Source: Certhia americana
Lineage: Eukaryota > Chordata > Aves > Passeriformes > Certhiidae
Direction: 5' to 3'
Assembly (NCBI GenBank): GCA_018697195.1
Contig: CM031861.1
Span: 2,942,671 to 3,006,670 of the forward strand
DNA: 64,000 nucleotides
Shown here: positions 13,164 through 61,560 of the stretch, piece by piece
Numbering within the stretch: position 1 is the stretch's first letter
How the letters are laid out: every line of letters begins with the position of its first letter
The notes under the pieces: model-generated
Seen by the model: only the letters and a program-made list of their open reading frames with translations
What the model was told of the DNA's origin: nothing
Databases searched by the model: none
Program-made: the position numbers and the translations under genes

Positions 13164-16100
13164 TTTTGACTGCCAGCTTTACAAATATTGCCAAATTCTT
13201 AAAATGCTGCCACCCCTAAAGGGCAGTTTCAGAAATAGATCTTGGAGCTGCTCTCGTTTGGGACTGATGTCAAGCCTTGAGAAGGCTGAACCCTGAGTGC
13301 AAGTGTGATGACAATGAAGAGGTGATGGGGGACAAGAAAGAGAAGTTCAGATGGAGAGTGAAATAGGTGCTGAAGCCAGAGCAAGACGGCGTGGAAGGAA
13401 GCCAGGCACGAATGTAGATGGTATGAGATGGTCCTTGAGTACCACACACGATGCGAGAAATGGGCTAAAGTGTTGCAAAGATCGAGGGTAAAACTGAGCA
13501 GTTGGTGAGTAAGTGGAATTCCTCAGCTTCACTTCTGAGTGTCTAAACAATTGCTCATTGTTGACAAGATCTCCAGGATGCTTTGATGTGAGGAAGCAGA
13601 AAGTTGCAAAATACTGTCATTAGTAAGAGACTAATCAGCTGTATTGAGGGGGAAAACTGCCAAATACTTCCAAGTGTTTGTTTGAGGAAATGAAAATTAA
13701 GAGAGGCATAGCTTCTGTCCTGGGCTAGAATTGCTGCTGGTCCTTAGTCCTATCAAACTTGGAGAGCAAACCCTGCCTAATGGTGCTTGTCAAACACAAA
13801 CATTGTTATCAGGATGGTGGAGCTTTGTGTATGTCTTGTCCCAAAAGCTTGCACTAATATTGGGCTGCAGTCAGAGCTGGGGTAAAAATGACAAAGCTTG
13901 TGATTCATGAATTACTCATGCACGTCCACGCTGCTGTGAGCAATTTACTGTGCTGAAATATCGAAGATTAAACTGGAGGTATCCAAACTACAATGATGCT
14001 GTCTCTTTTCTCGTGAACTGCTCAGGGTGTACCCGCCCCAAGTTTTGTGTTGTCTGGCCGGTGACTCAAAACCTGAATCATTTTTGTCTGCAGGCAGGGT
14101 AGGAATGTGCTCATCCTGGTGAGCCTCCAAGCCTTGCCCTCCTGAGGTCAGGCTTCACGGTCTCAGCACTGCACTGTGTTTCTCTTAGATAAAATTTCAA
14201 TTTTATATTGAGTGACAGATGCATATTTCACCCTGACAAAACCCCAGCTGCTGCTGCTGCTGCCAGCTAAAGGAGACAGTCCCTGAGTTGCCTAAAAAAA
14301 TTCCTTTAGGAGCAGTAAGTTGGTTACTGCTGAGTTCCTATTTCCTCATGGCTTTTTAAAAATAAACTGAGAGTAATCAGCTCTTATGACACTGATATTT
14401 TAGGTCATTAACTGATGTAATTGTAGCCTTGATGTTTATTATTAAGTGACCATGGTTTCTGAAATCTGATTTTAATGGCTTGCAACAGCCAGGAGAAGCT
14501 AAGGAGGGTAGATTTTATCAGGCCAGGGGCTCACCTGTATAAAGAAACTGCCGTGCAGGGGTAATTTCTTCCAAAAAATTGCTCTGGAATAAGTTAGAAG
14601 GAATTGCACTGGATTATTCTGGAGTACTGTCCTGGTCAGATTCTCCATCTTGACATTCCCTCAGAAAAGGAACTGGGAGTGACAGAGGATATAAATTTAC
14701 TATCCTCTTTGTTTGGCAAGCATACAGATCATGGGATGTATAAATAGAAGAATTGAAGGCAAGTAAAGAGAGGTCATTATGGGATGTACAAAGAGCTTAC
14801 TCAGAGCACATCTGGGGCACTGGGCATGATTCAAAGGCCAGATTACAGGAAGGACAGTGAACAATAAGGAATGGATTAGAAGAGGGTATTGTGGAGGGTA
14901 TGAGGGCTCGAGCTGGTGCCTGCAGTTGCTGCAGTCCCGCTGCTTACACCAAATGAAGCTGGTTTTACTGTAAAAGCACCTAAATTGGAGACTCCTAATG
15001 AATTCCAAGGGCATGGAGATGGAACCTTCTTCTTCCTAGGCTTTCTGATCCCCACAGCAGTGCCACCAAAGGACTCCTACCACAGCCTACCTGTCGTACC
15101 TCTCTCCTTCTTTTAAAAACAAAGCTTATTTTTCTAGCTTGCTTATATATATGTGTTGTTTCTTTATAATTTCTTGTGGTATTTCTGCTCTGTTTGTTAG
15201 AATAACTGTCCAGTATTGTATCTACCTCCAAATCTCTATAGGGCTAAAGTAGATTTGCTTTCCTTGACCCTCTCACTTCTCTTCTGATGCCATAAGCTCC
15301 ACTGAGGTGCATTTAAATATTGTCACAATATCTGTCCTTTCATCTCAGAAGTAGCTGTGTCTAGGGGGGCTTTGTTGAAGGTGAAAAGGGCTTTGTAAAT
15401 GAAAAAAAGGCTGTTGGTAAGGGGCAAAAAAAGTACTATTGTCACATATGGGAAATGGGGTCACTGCTAAATGTTAAGCAGCATGAAGGAGTAAGTTGAG
15501 GATGAGAAATGAAGCAAGAACACTTCTGCAGTCACACCAGCCTTACCAGGAATGAAGCAATAGCCTCATTTCCCAGATAAGTAGATTGAGGCACTGAGAT
15601 TAATCAAACTGGTCAGGGTTTATGCAAGTAGGGAATTCTGAATCTTCAGCCTCTTGGACCACAGTTATTTTTTGGCACAGGATTCTGGTTTGTATTTCTT
15701 TCACAGTGTTCATAATCTGTTTTTACCACTCCTCATAAAACTTTATTTTTTCATTGGTACTTCTAACCCAGTATGGGTTAGGGTTTAGTGTGCCTTACTG
15801 GATCCTGGAAACACGGATTTATTGATAATTGGTGGATTTTTTTAATGCTGATATTACAGTGTAGTGCAGGTCTTTGCCTGCCCTCGTGTCCTGCACAGAA
15901 GATGTCACGATCAATTGGAAAAGGCCTGGAATCACATGCACAAAATTCCAAGAGGATCAGCTGAGTTTTAGGGGTGTCACTGTTACTTGTTGACTTATGA
16001 ATACCCATGCTTCTCTTCAGAAGTAGTTGTAGGAAGTAATAATAGTAGGAAGCATTTACAGTTTATATTTGCAGATTATATCCCCAAAGGCCTTTTATTG

Positions 16101-16191
16101 GGACATATAAAACAGGAAGCATAGCTCTACAAACCTAGACTTAAAGTCACATAGTTATTCCATTCATTTCCAGCCTCTGGATGTAGGTTAT

Positions 16192-16373
16192 GGGGCAATG
16201 CGTGCTGCCCAGGTTCATTCTGGGAATTTGAACTGGGAATTTTGAACGGGGAGCAACGGGGCAATGCGTGCTGCCCAGGTTCATTCTGGGAATTTGAACT
16301 GGGAATTTTGAACAGGGAGCAATGGCTGCGTGCTGCCCAGGTTCATACTGGGAATTTGAACTGGGAGGTTTGG
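16192..16373. repeat. 66-bp minisatellite, about 2.8 copies
   Basis: Units start at about 16192 and 16258, a 66-bp period, with the shared core GCGTGCTGCCCAGGTTCAT at 16200, 16266 and 16328. The first two units are almost identical; the third is 4 bp shorter at its start and diverges after AACTGGGA. Each unit contains the internal duplication CTGGGAATTTGAACTGGGAA. Confidence 0.93.
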
Positions 16374-17619
16374 GCTTTGCCAAATGCTGGTTCTGGTGCA
16401 GGAGTTTTGTGGTTGCTTCTCTTCCTTTTGTCCGTGTTCCTTCATCTCAGAAATGGGAATAGGACAGTGATTGTGCTGTGCTTTTTTAGCGGCCATAACA
16501 ATGCAAGCCCAGGATATGTTCCCTTGTGCTTATGTTCAATTAAGTGTTTGGGGCCAGGCCAGGTTAGTGGTTGTCCAGAAGACCACAGGGATATGGAAGT
16601 GGGATTAATGACTCAGTAAATTCTGACTTGGTATTAAATCAAGGCCTTTCTCCTACATTTATAGTCATTTGCAAGCCTATATATCAGAGCTGGATTCAAA
16701 TGGAGTACAGATACTTCCTACCTTTGTCCAATTCCACCATTTACATAGCAAAAGGGAGGCAAAATGTGTGGGATGAGGACAGGCACAGGGAGTTTCCTGG
16801 GACTAGGGAAGCATTTGGAGTGACAGTCCATAGGCTCCTGCCCTTCCCCTGGCAATGTTGCTGTGAGGTCCACGGCTTTCCCTGCTTTTTTGACTTTCAG
16901 TTGCTGCAGTGACCTGCACCCCAGGAGAAAGGAAGGGGTGGTGAATTTTGAGAGTGATTTATAACTCTCTTCTGAGGGATTTCGGTGTTTAAGCAATGCC
17001 TGCTGACACTGAGCTACAGAATTCTGTGAGCATCACAGAAGGCAGCACATCTCTGATAATGTTGCTGAAGTCCAGGAAAACTGTGTGTTGTTAATTTGGA
17101 GAGGATACTGCCTCTTTGAGCAGTAGGACTGAGACTGAGGGCTGTGTGACTCTGAGTTGTCCAGAAGTGTCCCCTTAGGAGATCAGCTCTTTGATGGAGA
17201 GATTCAGCATAGCACTTGCAGAAAATTGAAAAACTTCCCCCATTTGAAGGGGGGGAAGGAGGGCTCCTCCCTCCTCTGCTTCTCCTCCTGTTTCCAATCA
17301 CAGAATTACTGTTTAATGTGGACGCAGCTATAAGAAACTGTGTTTGATTTTTCTTGCTGCTGACAAACTGGGAGAGATGCCTGCTTGCTTTCTAGCAGAA
17401 GCCACGCTCCTTTTCTCTATGTGAGCAATTAGGTGCATTGTTCCTTGATCACAAGCCTCTCTCACCATCTATAGCATGGCTGCAGTTGATTATAGTGCCT
17501 GATGTGTTTAGATTTTGAGGGAGCTCCATCAGGAACACTTTGGTTGCTGTTTTTTGGAGGGGTTTGTTTGTGTTCTGTCAAAATGATCCCATCTCATTTC
17601 ATAAAATAGAGAGGGGTTG

Positions 17620-18030
17620 AGCTTTCCTAGCGGCGGTAGGTCGGCAAGGAGAAAGCAGAGCTCCAGGAATTGGCATTAATTCCTGCTGGTGCTCCGCACT
17701 CGGCGCTGGTTGGCAAGAGGGAACTGCGGGGCATTGTGTTGTGTGGGAGAAGGGGGAATGGAAAACAAGGAGAGCCTTGAATGTTCCTGGCCATGAAGAA
17801 TTGCAGGACTTTGTGCAAGGTGACAGCCGTCCCGACGTCATGGCCACGTTCCAACGTGGGAACTGCACTTGCAGTTGGCTGAGCTTTCCGCCGGCTCCGT
17901 TGGAATCGGTGGGATTTGGCAGCTCCAGCGTAGTCGGGTCAACACCATCCACCTTCACAACTTCAGCCCTCCAAAATTTCAGTTCACAGCGATCAGCTGT
18001 CATTCCCACCCTCCGGAACGTTCCTTGTGG
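17620..18030. promoter_or_regulatory. CpG-enriched patch in intron 1 (candidate regulatory element)
   Basis: About 18 CpG dinucleotides by eye in roughly 400 bp, well above the CpG-poor flanks. It contains CGACGTCA at 17833-17840, a CRE-like site, and the palindrome GGAACGTTCC at 18015-18024. No TATA box or reading frame is supported. Could be an intronic enhancer or alternative promoter; this is inference. Confidence 0.3.
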
Positions 18031-18918
18031 AATTTATCCCAAGCCAAACATTGCAAAAGCACGCTGGTGTAGAGATTCCTACTTCGGTTTCCTAATGCAT
18101 TTTTCAAGCATACTCACAGCACTCCTGGTTTCACACATGGGGCTTTTAGCAGCAATTTATAATGTATAGAGATGATTTTGAATTTTCCAAAGGTTTTCTG
18201 GTTGGTTTGGCCAGTTAGGTGCTTTTTTTCCTACTGTTTGATTTGTTTTATGGAAGTGTTTAGGTATAAATAGCACATTGTATTATTCCATGCACTTTGC
18301 TAGGTTGTTTTTTTTTTTTAGAAAAGCAGTTTTTCTTCATCAGTAGTGTATATCCCTAATTATATTCCTGATTCCTTGCCTAATCTGTCATGAGCAGAGC
18401 CAGTGCATTTCTGAAATAAGGTAATCAGTACCCTGGGCAATTTCCATGAGGAATCCCAGACAGCAGAATTCGAGTGCTTTCCAGCCAAGACTCCTTGGCC
18501 CTTTGCCACTTGTCAGTGGCCCCATCTTAACCTCTAGACATCATATAAGTGTTTGAAAGCCATCAAATGGCTGATGAGTTAATCTCTAGGAAGCTGTCTG
18601 CCAACATCAAGGGTCCTGACTGGAGAAAGCCCAGAGAAAACCATTACAACAAGGTAAAAATGATGGCAGGTCCCTTTGCATGACCATGGCGTGCAAATGG
18701 AGTGAGGTGTGAAGGGACCGTGGGTAGTTGGAAAGTCAAACATTCCAATCTCAGAGCAAAATTCAGGGAAAGGTCTATATTTGCCTGTATATTGAGATTA
18801 AAAGAGCAGAAATTGATGCCAGCCTCTGAATTATGAGGACATTCAGAGATGGACCTGGGGTTCCTTGTAGGAATTGTCCTGCTTGAGGAACTGGATTGAC
18901 CGCCCAGCTTGGTTGGGG

Positions 18919-19320
18919 AATCATAGAATCAGGCAGTGGTTTGCCTTGGAAGGGACTTTTAAAGGTAATTTAGTTCCACCTCCCCTGCCGTGTGCAGGGA
19001 CACCTTGCTCTCGACCAGGTTGCTCCAAATCCTGTCCAACCTGGCCTTGAACACTCCCAGGGATGGGGCAGCCACAGCTTCTCTGGGAAACTGTGCCAGG
19101 GCCTGCCCACCCTTATAGTAAACGATTCCTTCCCAACATCCCATCTAAACCAACCTTCCTGCAGTTCAAGGCCGTGCCCCTTTATCCAGTCACTCCATGC
19201 CCTTGTCCAAAGCCCCTCTCCAGCTCTCTTGCAGCCCCTAGCTCCTCCCTGGGCCCTTCCCTTCTCCAGGTTGAACATTCCCAGCTCTCCCAGCCTGTCT
19301 CCAGAGCAGAGGTGTTCCAG
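18919..19320 (-). mobile_element. CR1 LINE, 5'-truncated, - orientation
   Basis: The + strand starts with AATCATAGAATC, the reverse complement of the CR1 tail, then runs back through ATGGGGCAGCCACAGCTTCT, CCTTCCCAACATCCCATCTA and CCTTCTCCAGGTTGAACATT. About 400 bp of the CR1 3' end. The 177-codon open frame crossing it (19063-19596) is a by-product of this antisense CR1. Confidence 0.92.
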
Positions 19321-22300
19321 CATGTGCTGGAAACCACACAAGAGCTTTGCCCAGCCCTGCTCGTGGGAGCCATCGCGTTACAGCCAAAGCTTTCTGCGGA
19401 GCTGCTGCACCTCTTAAAGCAGAAAGATGTCCAGGAGTGTGAACAGACTTTTCCCTGGATCTTGCTCAGACTGGAAACATTTTCAGTTGCTGTTAAAAAG
19501 CATCAGACAACAATTTCGAACTCTTTAGGCAAGCAGAATAATTTGAGTTTAAGGAACTGCTTAACTGGAATTCACCCAGTCGTGACTGCCTTTTAAGAGT
19601 GTTGGCAGCAAGTGCTCGTGAACAGGTTTCATATTTAACTGAGGCAGAATAAATATGGCTTTATTTCCAGCTGCTGTTTCAAAGGCTATGGAAAGATCAG
19701 GAACAAATTGTTAGCTATCCATGCTTTAATTGAGAATCAGGCCGTCCCAGAGGTGACTTCTGAGCTCCTGCTGGTCCTGAGGTTTGAGCTAAGCCACACT
19801 TGAATTCATAGTCTCTCCTTAGCTCCACCAGGGCTTGCATCCTGTACTTAAGATCTTAATTGAAAAAAAACCTGCCCAAGTGGTTCATTCCTATGGTTCA
19901 TAATTACATACTGTTTCACATTGTTTTGTGGGAAAACACACTTTGGAAAGTCAGGAAATAAAGGTGAATATTGAACAGAGAGTGTTTTGACGTGGATTGA
20001 TTTATTTAAATTGCAGTTTTGCTTATCTTGCTAGTCACGACTAAAACCAGTGTTGCCACTAATACAGAAATGTAGGAACATGAATGCCAGGCAGAAACTG
20101 CCCCATGGTTTATACCATTGTAACACCTTTTGATTGAAAATTCCACGATTTGGGAAGCAGGAGAGCAAGAACCATAGTTAGGGATACAAATAATCAGCAC
20201 AGGGCAGTTGCCTGTTATAAGAAAAAGGGGGGGGGGTGTTATATTGGTATTAAAGATTAAATCCTGTTCCTACTTACAATATCACTGGGTAAAGCTTGAC
20301 TGGAGATGTCCTTGTGCCTGAATTTTTGATCTGAGGAGCAGCAATGATTCCTTTCCAACTCTTTGGAGTTACTGGAAGCAGATTAGAGAGGAAATCCTGA
20401 TTAGGGTGCTGCAAGATAGAATAGTTGTGGGGGGCATTTCTGTTTTGCTTCCCACTCAAAATCAGTGTTAGGAGGTGTGTTCTCATTCCCAGGGCTGCCT
20501 GTACCCATGGAGATGTGCCAGATGTGGAGAACCTTTGAATCCTCTGTCATTCATCTCCCTCTCTGATCCCAGGGAAAGTCCCCAGTGGTATCACTGGCCT
20601 TTGGTTCCTGGCCAAAGTCTTGGTGAATTCCTTATTCCTCTCTGATGTGTAAAGGATGCTCCTCAGCTGTGCCAAGGCAGGTGACAGCATAAATCTTGTC
20701 CCCAGCTATCTTGGATGAGTCATTTTTCCAAAGGTAAATAAACCCTCGCTGTTTCCTCGCACCACCTGACAAACTGTGAACTGGAAAACTGGGAAAACGT
20801 TGTTGCCTTTTGCAAGCCAAAGCGTTCTGCAAATCTTTAATTCCCTGTTAGAAAACAGAACCAACTGAAAGTGGCTGGCAGAGAAAATGTGTCCCATTTC
20901 TTTCCCTCTGCCGGGCTCAGCAGTGGAGCTGCCAGTTTCTGTTTTCGCCTCTGTAGAATTATGTGCCTCTATTTGAAAGTTTTGACAAATCGGGCTGTTT
21001 TCATTCTCCCTCTGCCATAAATTCAATCCATATGTCTCTAAAACATCCTTTTATAGCTTTGGCATGGAAAAGGAAGTGGCTTAGGTTCTGTATAGTGTAT
21101 TTAAAGCAAAGCTCTCCTAGTTTGCATGCATGGCTTCTGGTAGCTCTTAAAGCCTCAACTTCCTAATTATTCAGGTTAAGAGGGCATTGGCAGAGCGCTC
21201 TCCATTAACTAACAGTGATGTGCAGTGAAGAAGCACAACAGGATAAATCATTCCCTTATTCTCATCGTGTCCAGGAAGTTTTTGATGCAGCCCTTGGCTT
21301 TGCCACAAAGCAGGATGCAAAGAGGATGTGAAAAGGGTAGGAGAGATCAATCCGGCATAAAATCTCAAAAGAAAACATCAAGACAAAGAAACAAAGGGTC
21401 TTGCACAATGAGCTGCAGGGTTTTGTTGGGCAACAATACACAGCACCTATGTGACAGGAGGTCACTGCCACAGGAGTAAAGGATCTCCACATCCCAAACT
21501 GACCCAGGGTCAGGAGGTGAGGAAGGAAGGAAACGTGGGTCCGAGCTGAACTGTATTGCTGTGGATGAAAGTTAAAAATCAGAAATACAGGATGCAGCAG
21601 GCTAGGAGCACAGGCAGTCGTGGCTGCGCTGAGTGGCCTTGTCTGAAATCAGAGAAAATTTGGGCCAGGAGGTGCTGCTGGAATTGTAGGATGGATCTGT
21701 AATTAAAGACAGGGCACTAGTGAGGGCACAGGAGCAATGGCTGAGTGACTGCAGGGGGCTTTTTGGAGTCCACCTGCCATGTGGGTGCAGTGGCACCAGA
21801 TCTACCCCAGGGTGCCACTGGGCAGAGCAAGTCACTCTCCCAGCCCAGCCTGTGGCACACACCCTGCTCCCTGTCTCACATCCACTCCACAGATCACATT
21901 CCCCCTTTTCCCAGTGCCTCACAGAGCAGTCAGTTCCTGTGCATTCGTGCTGATGGAGAGGAGATGTGTGTGGTAAACACGTGTGTGCAGTGTAATCACC
22001 TTCCTGATCTCTCTCTCTCCCACAGGGGTCATTTACAGAGATGAAAATACGGGCAACCTCAGAACTCCTGGGCGTCACTTGGCACGTCCAGAGGTGTGCA
22101 CATGCAGAAACCACAGTCTGAGCACCTGAAACTGCATGGCAGGTTCAAAGGGCTGGCACAGCCCGTGGTTTTGTTTGCAGGGTTGCAGGGATGAGGTGGA
22201 CTTCAGGCTATATTCCACGTCTCTCCAGATCAGGCTCTTCTATCTGGGGATCTGCATACAGCTGTTCAGCAGCCAGCCGTGTGTGCATGGCCCAGTTGTT

Positions 22301-22575
22301 GTATAAACAAGAGCAGAGACTTAACCAAAGCTTTTCATGTAGTTTTATCTCGACTGCAATTTGTTTCCAGCTCTTAAAGGCTGTAGGAACATCCAGCCTT
22401 ACTCCCTGGAGCCTGTTCCAGCCATTCCAGCGGTGTTCACAGCGCTGTTTGATTTCCTTTGAACTGTTCAAAAATTCCCGGAGCAAGGTGCGAGTTCTGC
22501 ATCACTCCCGGAGGGATTTGCTTTTCCACTCGTGTAGGCTGATCTGTAAGAGGTGTGCTGTGTGCTCTGCCCCAG

Positions 22576-59988
<37,413 letters not shown>

Positions 59989-61560
59989 GGCGGGAGCGGC
60001 GCTGGCAAACCGCGGTGGAGGCGGCGCTGGGGCTGTTTGCCTTCTGCATCTTCCTGAACGTGCCCTGGCACAGGCACCCCCCAGTGCTGAGGGAGGGGGA
60101 GCTGGCTTCTCTGTGCTGCTGCTGCCAGAGGAACACCACTGTCACACACACAACACTGCCACGGCCCAAACACCAGCTGAGGGTGCAAGGGGAGAGCCCA
60201 AACGAGATCGGCGCTGCCCTTTCCACAAGCACGGCGCCGGGCTGTGGAGAAAGAGGCAATTGAACTAAGCCCAGCACTAATACATGGGCTTAAGTTCATC
60301 CACACAGATGTTTTCCCTGTAAAAAGGCTGCCTAGAAGGAGTTTCCTGATTGTAAAGCCCATCCCACGAGCCATCTGTCTGCACACAAAGTACTTCCCCT
60401 CAGTAGTACCAGCATCTGTACATCGTGACAGACCGACAGAAACTTCCCCCAAAACTGTTTGCACCTTGAGAGAGAGGTTTTGTATGTTCAAAGCTGAGTA
60501 GAAACTAACACTGAAATTACTCTTTAAGCCTAATATGAAGAGCTGAGCTGGGGCAGGGAGGGGAGAGGTGGGGGCTTGAGTGTTTTTAAATACAGTTTCA
60601 CTTGTGCCAGTTGTTAATCTGGATTTGTTTTGGGGAGACAGAAAAAGACTGTCTGCCCTTTTGCTGTCAAGGTCTGATAGTGTCAGTCAGTCACTTTCAC
60701 CTTAAAACCCTGTTTCTGAACATTACCTGTGGGACCTGACATCACAAAGGACACTTTGTAGAAGGCTCAGGTGTAGCAGGAGCTGGCACTAGGCTGCAAA
60801 ACTGCCCAGTTGCAAGAATAAAAGCCTCCCCTGGCCTCCAAAGAACATTCAGCTCAGTGGTTTGTTCTCTCTCTGGAGCTGGTTGGGATTAAGGAGAGAC
60901 CTCCAGCTATTCCCACTGAGCTTTGCTAAGCACCCACCAAAAATAATTTGCCAGGACACTTCCATGTGTTGTAGATGGTTGAACAAGAGGAAGCCAAGTT
61001 TTCCAGTGGGGAACTATTTATTCCTTATTAGAAATTCAACAATTTATTCCTATTGTATCTTAACACAGTGCAAGGAGGAGGCTCAGCTGGGCCCCCGCTC
61101 CGAAGCACGACACAGACACAGCTTAGATAAAGGGAAGGAGAAGGAACCACCAGCATCTCCCAGCAAATCCATCAAAATCTGACATGGCCTTGTTCCTAAA
61201 GGATTTACACAGAGGCAAATTGCATGCATGGATAAGGATTTTTAGTCAGCTGACAGACAGGTTGGTCGGGGCACTCTCCCTTTGTGCTTTAGGTACACAT
61301 CTGCTGAACATCACCAGCTCCAATAACCCTATTTATTACAGAAAGCCATACGGGAGGGGGGGGTCAAAATTATCACTGAGAAATGCCACAGAAGGCTTTA
61401 TTTTGGAAAGTATTTTCAAGTAGCTGCTCCAGCTATCTGTACAAATATGTAGGTCCTCTTTTGTTGCTGTAATATTACACTGCTTTGTTTAATTGTACAT
61501 TCATGTTGTCATTTATGTAAATGTACCAGGATTTTATTAACAACGTAATTTTAAAATACA
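59989..61560 (+). other. ABTB2: ABTB2 3' UTR (end uncertain)
   Basis: This follows the stop codon with no further conserved reading frame. A canonical AATAAA at 60817 would give a UTR of about 850 nt. The AT-rich block 61440-61560 has the look of a conserved 3' UTR terminus, and AATACA at 61555 is a weak signal variant, giving about 1.57 kb. The distal boundary is a guess, and transcript data would be needed to place it. Confidence 0.6.
60817..60822 (+). terminator. ABTB2: Candidate poly(A) signal AATAAA (ABTB2)
   Basis: A canonical AATAAA lies 829 nt after the stop codon. A T/G-rich element follows at about 60857-60876 (GTGGTTTGTTCTCTCTCTGG), at the usual distance for cleavage-factor binding. 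A cleavage site would be expected near 60835-60845. Confidence 0.6.

Larger units (their letters stand above)
1..22575 (+). other. ABTB2: ABTB2 intron 1, 3' portion
   Basis: No coding exon is supported here. The stretch is mostly AT-moderate non-coding sequence with short random open frames. It holds three CR1 fragments, a 66-bp minisatellite, a poly-G tract and a CpG-enriched patch, each listed separately. The large GC-rich first coding exon expected for ABTB2 is not here, so the window opens inside intron 1. The acceptor at the end is a pyrimidine-rich tract closing in CCCCAG before exon 2. The intron is phase 1. Confidence 0.85.

Noticed and set aside
14248..14262. (CTG)5 trinucleotide run
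   Set aside because: Too short to be a notable repeat.
19063..19596. 177-codon open frame on the + strand
   Set aside because: It runs across the antisense strand of a CR1 copy and continues into unique intron. No domain or splice support.
21602..22114. 170-codon open frame on the - strand
   Set aside because: Cys/Ser/His-rich translation typical of random GC-moderate DNA, with no family resemblance.
22191..22575. In-frame upstream extension of exon 2 to an ATG at 22191
   Set aside because: The translation before the CCCCAG acceptor does not resemble ABTB2. The exon boundary at 22576 fits both the acceptor and the conserved protein start.
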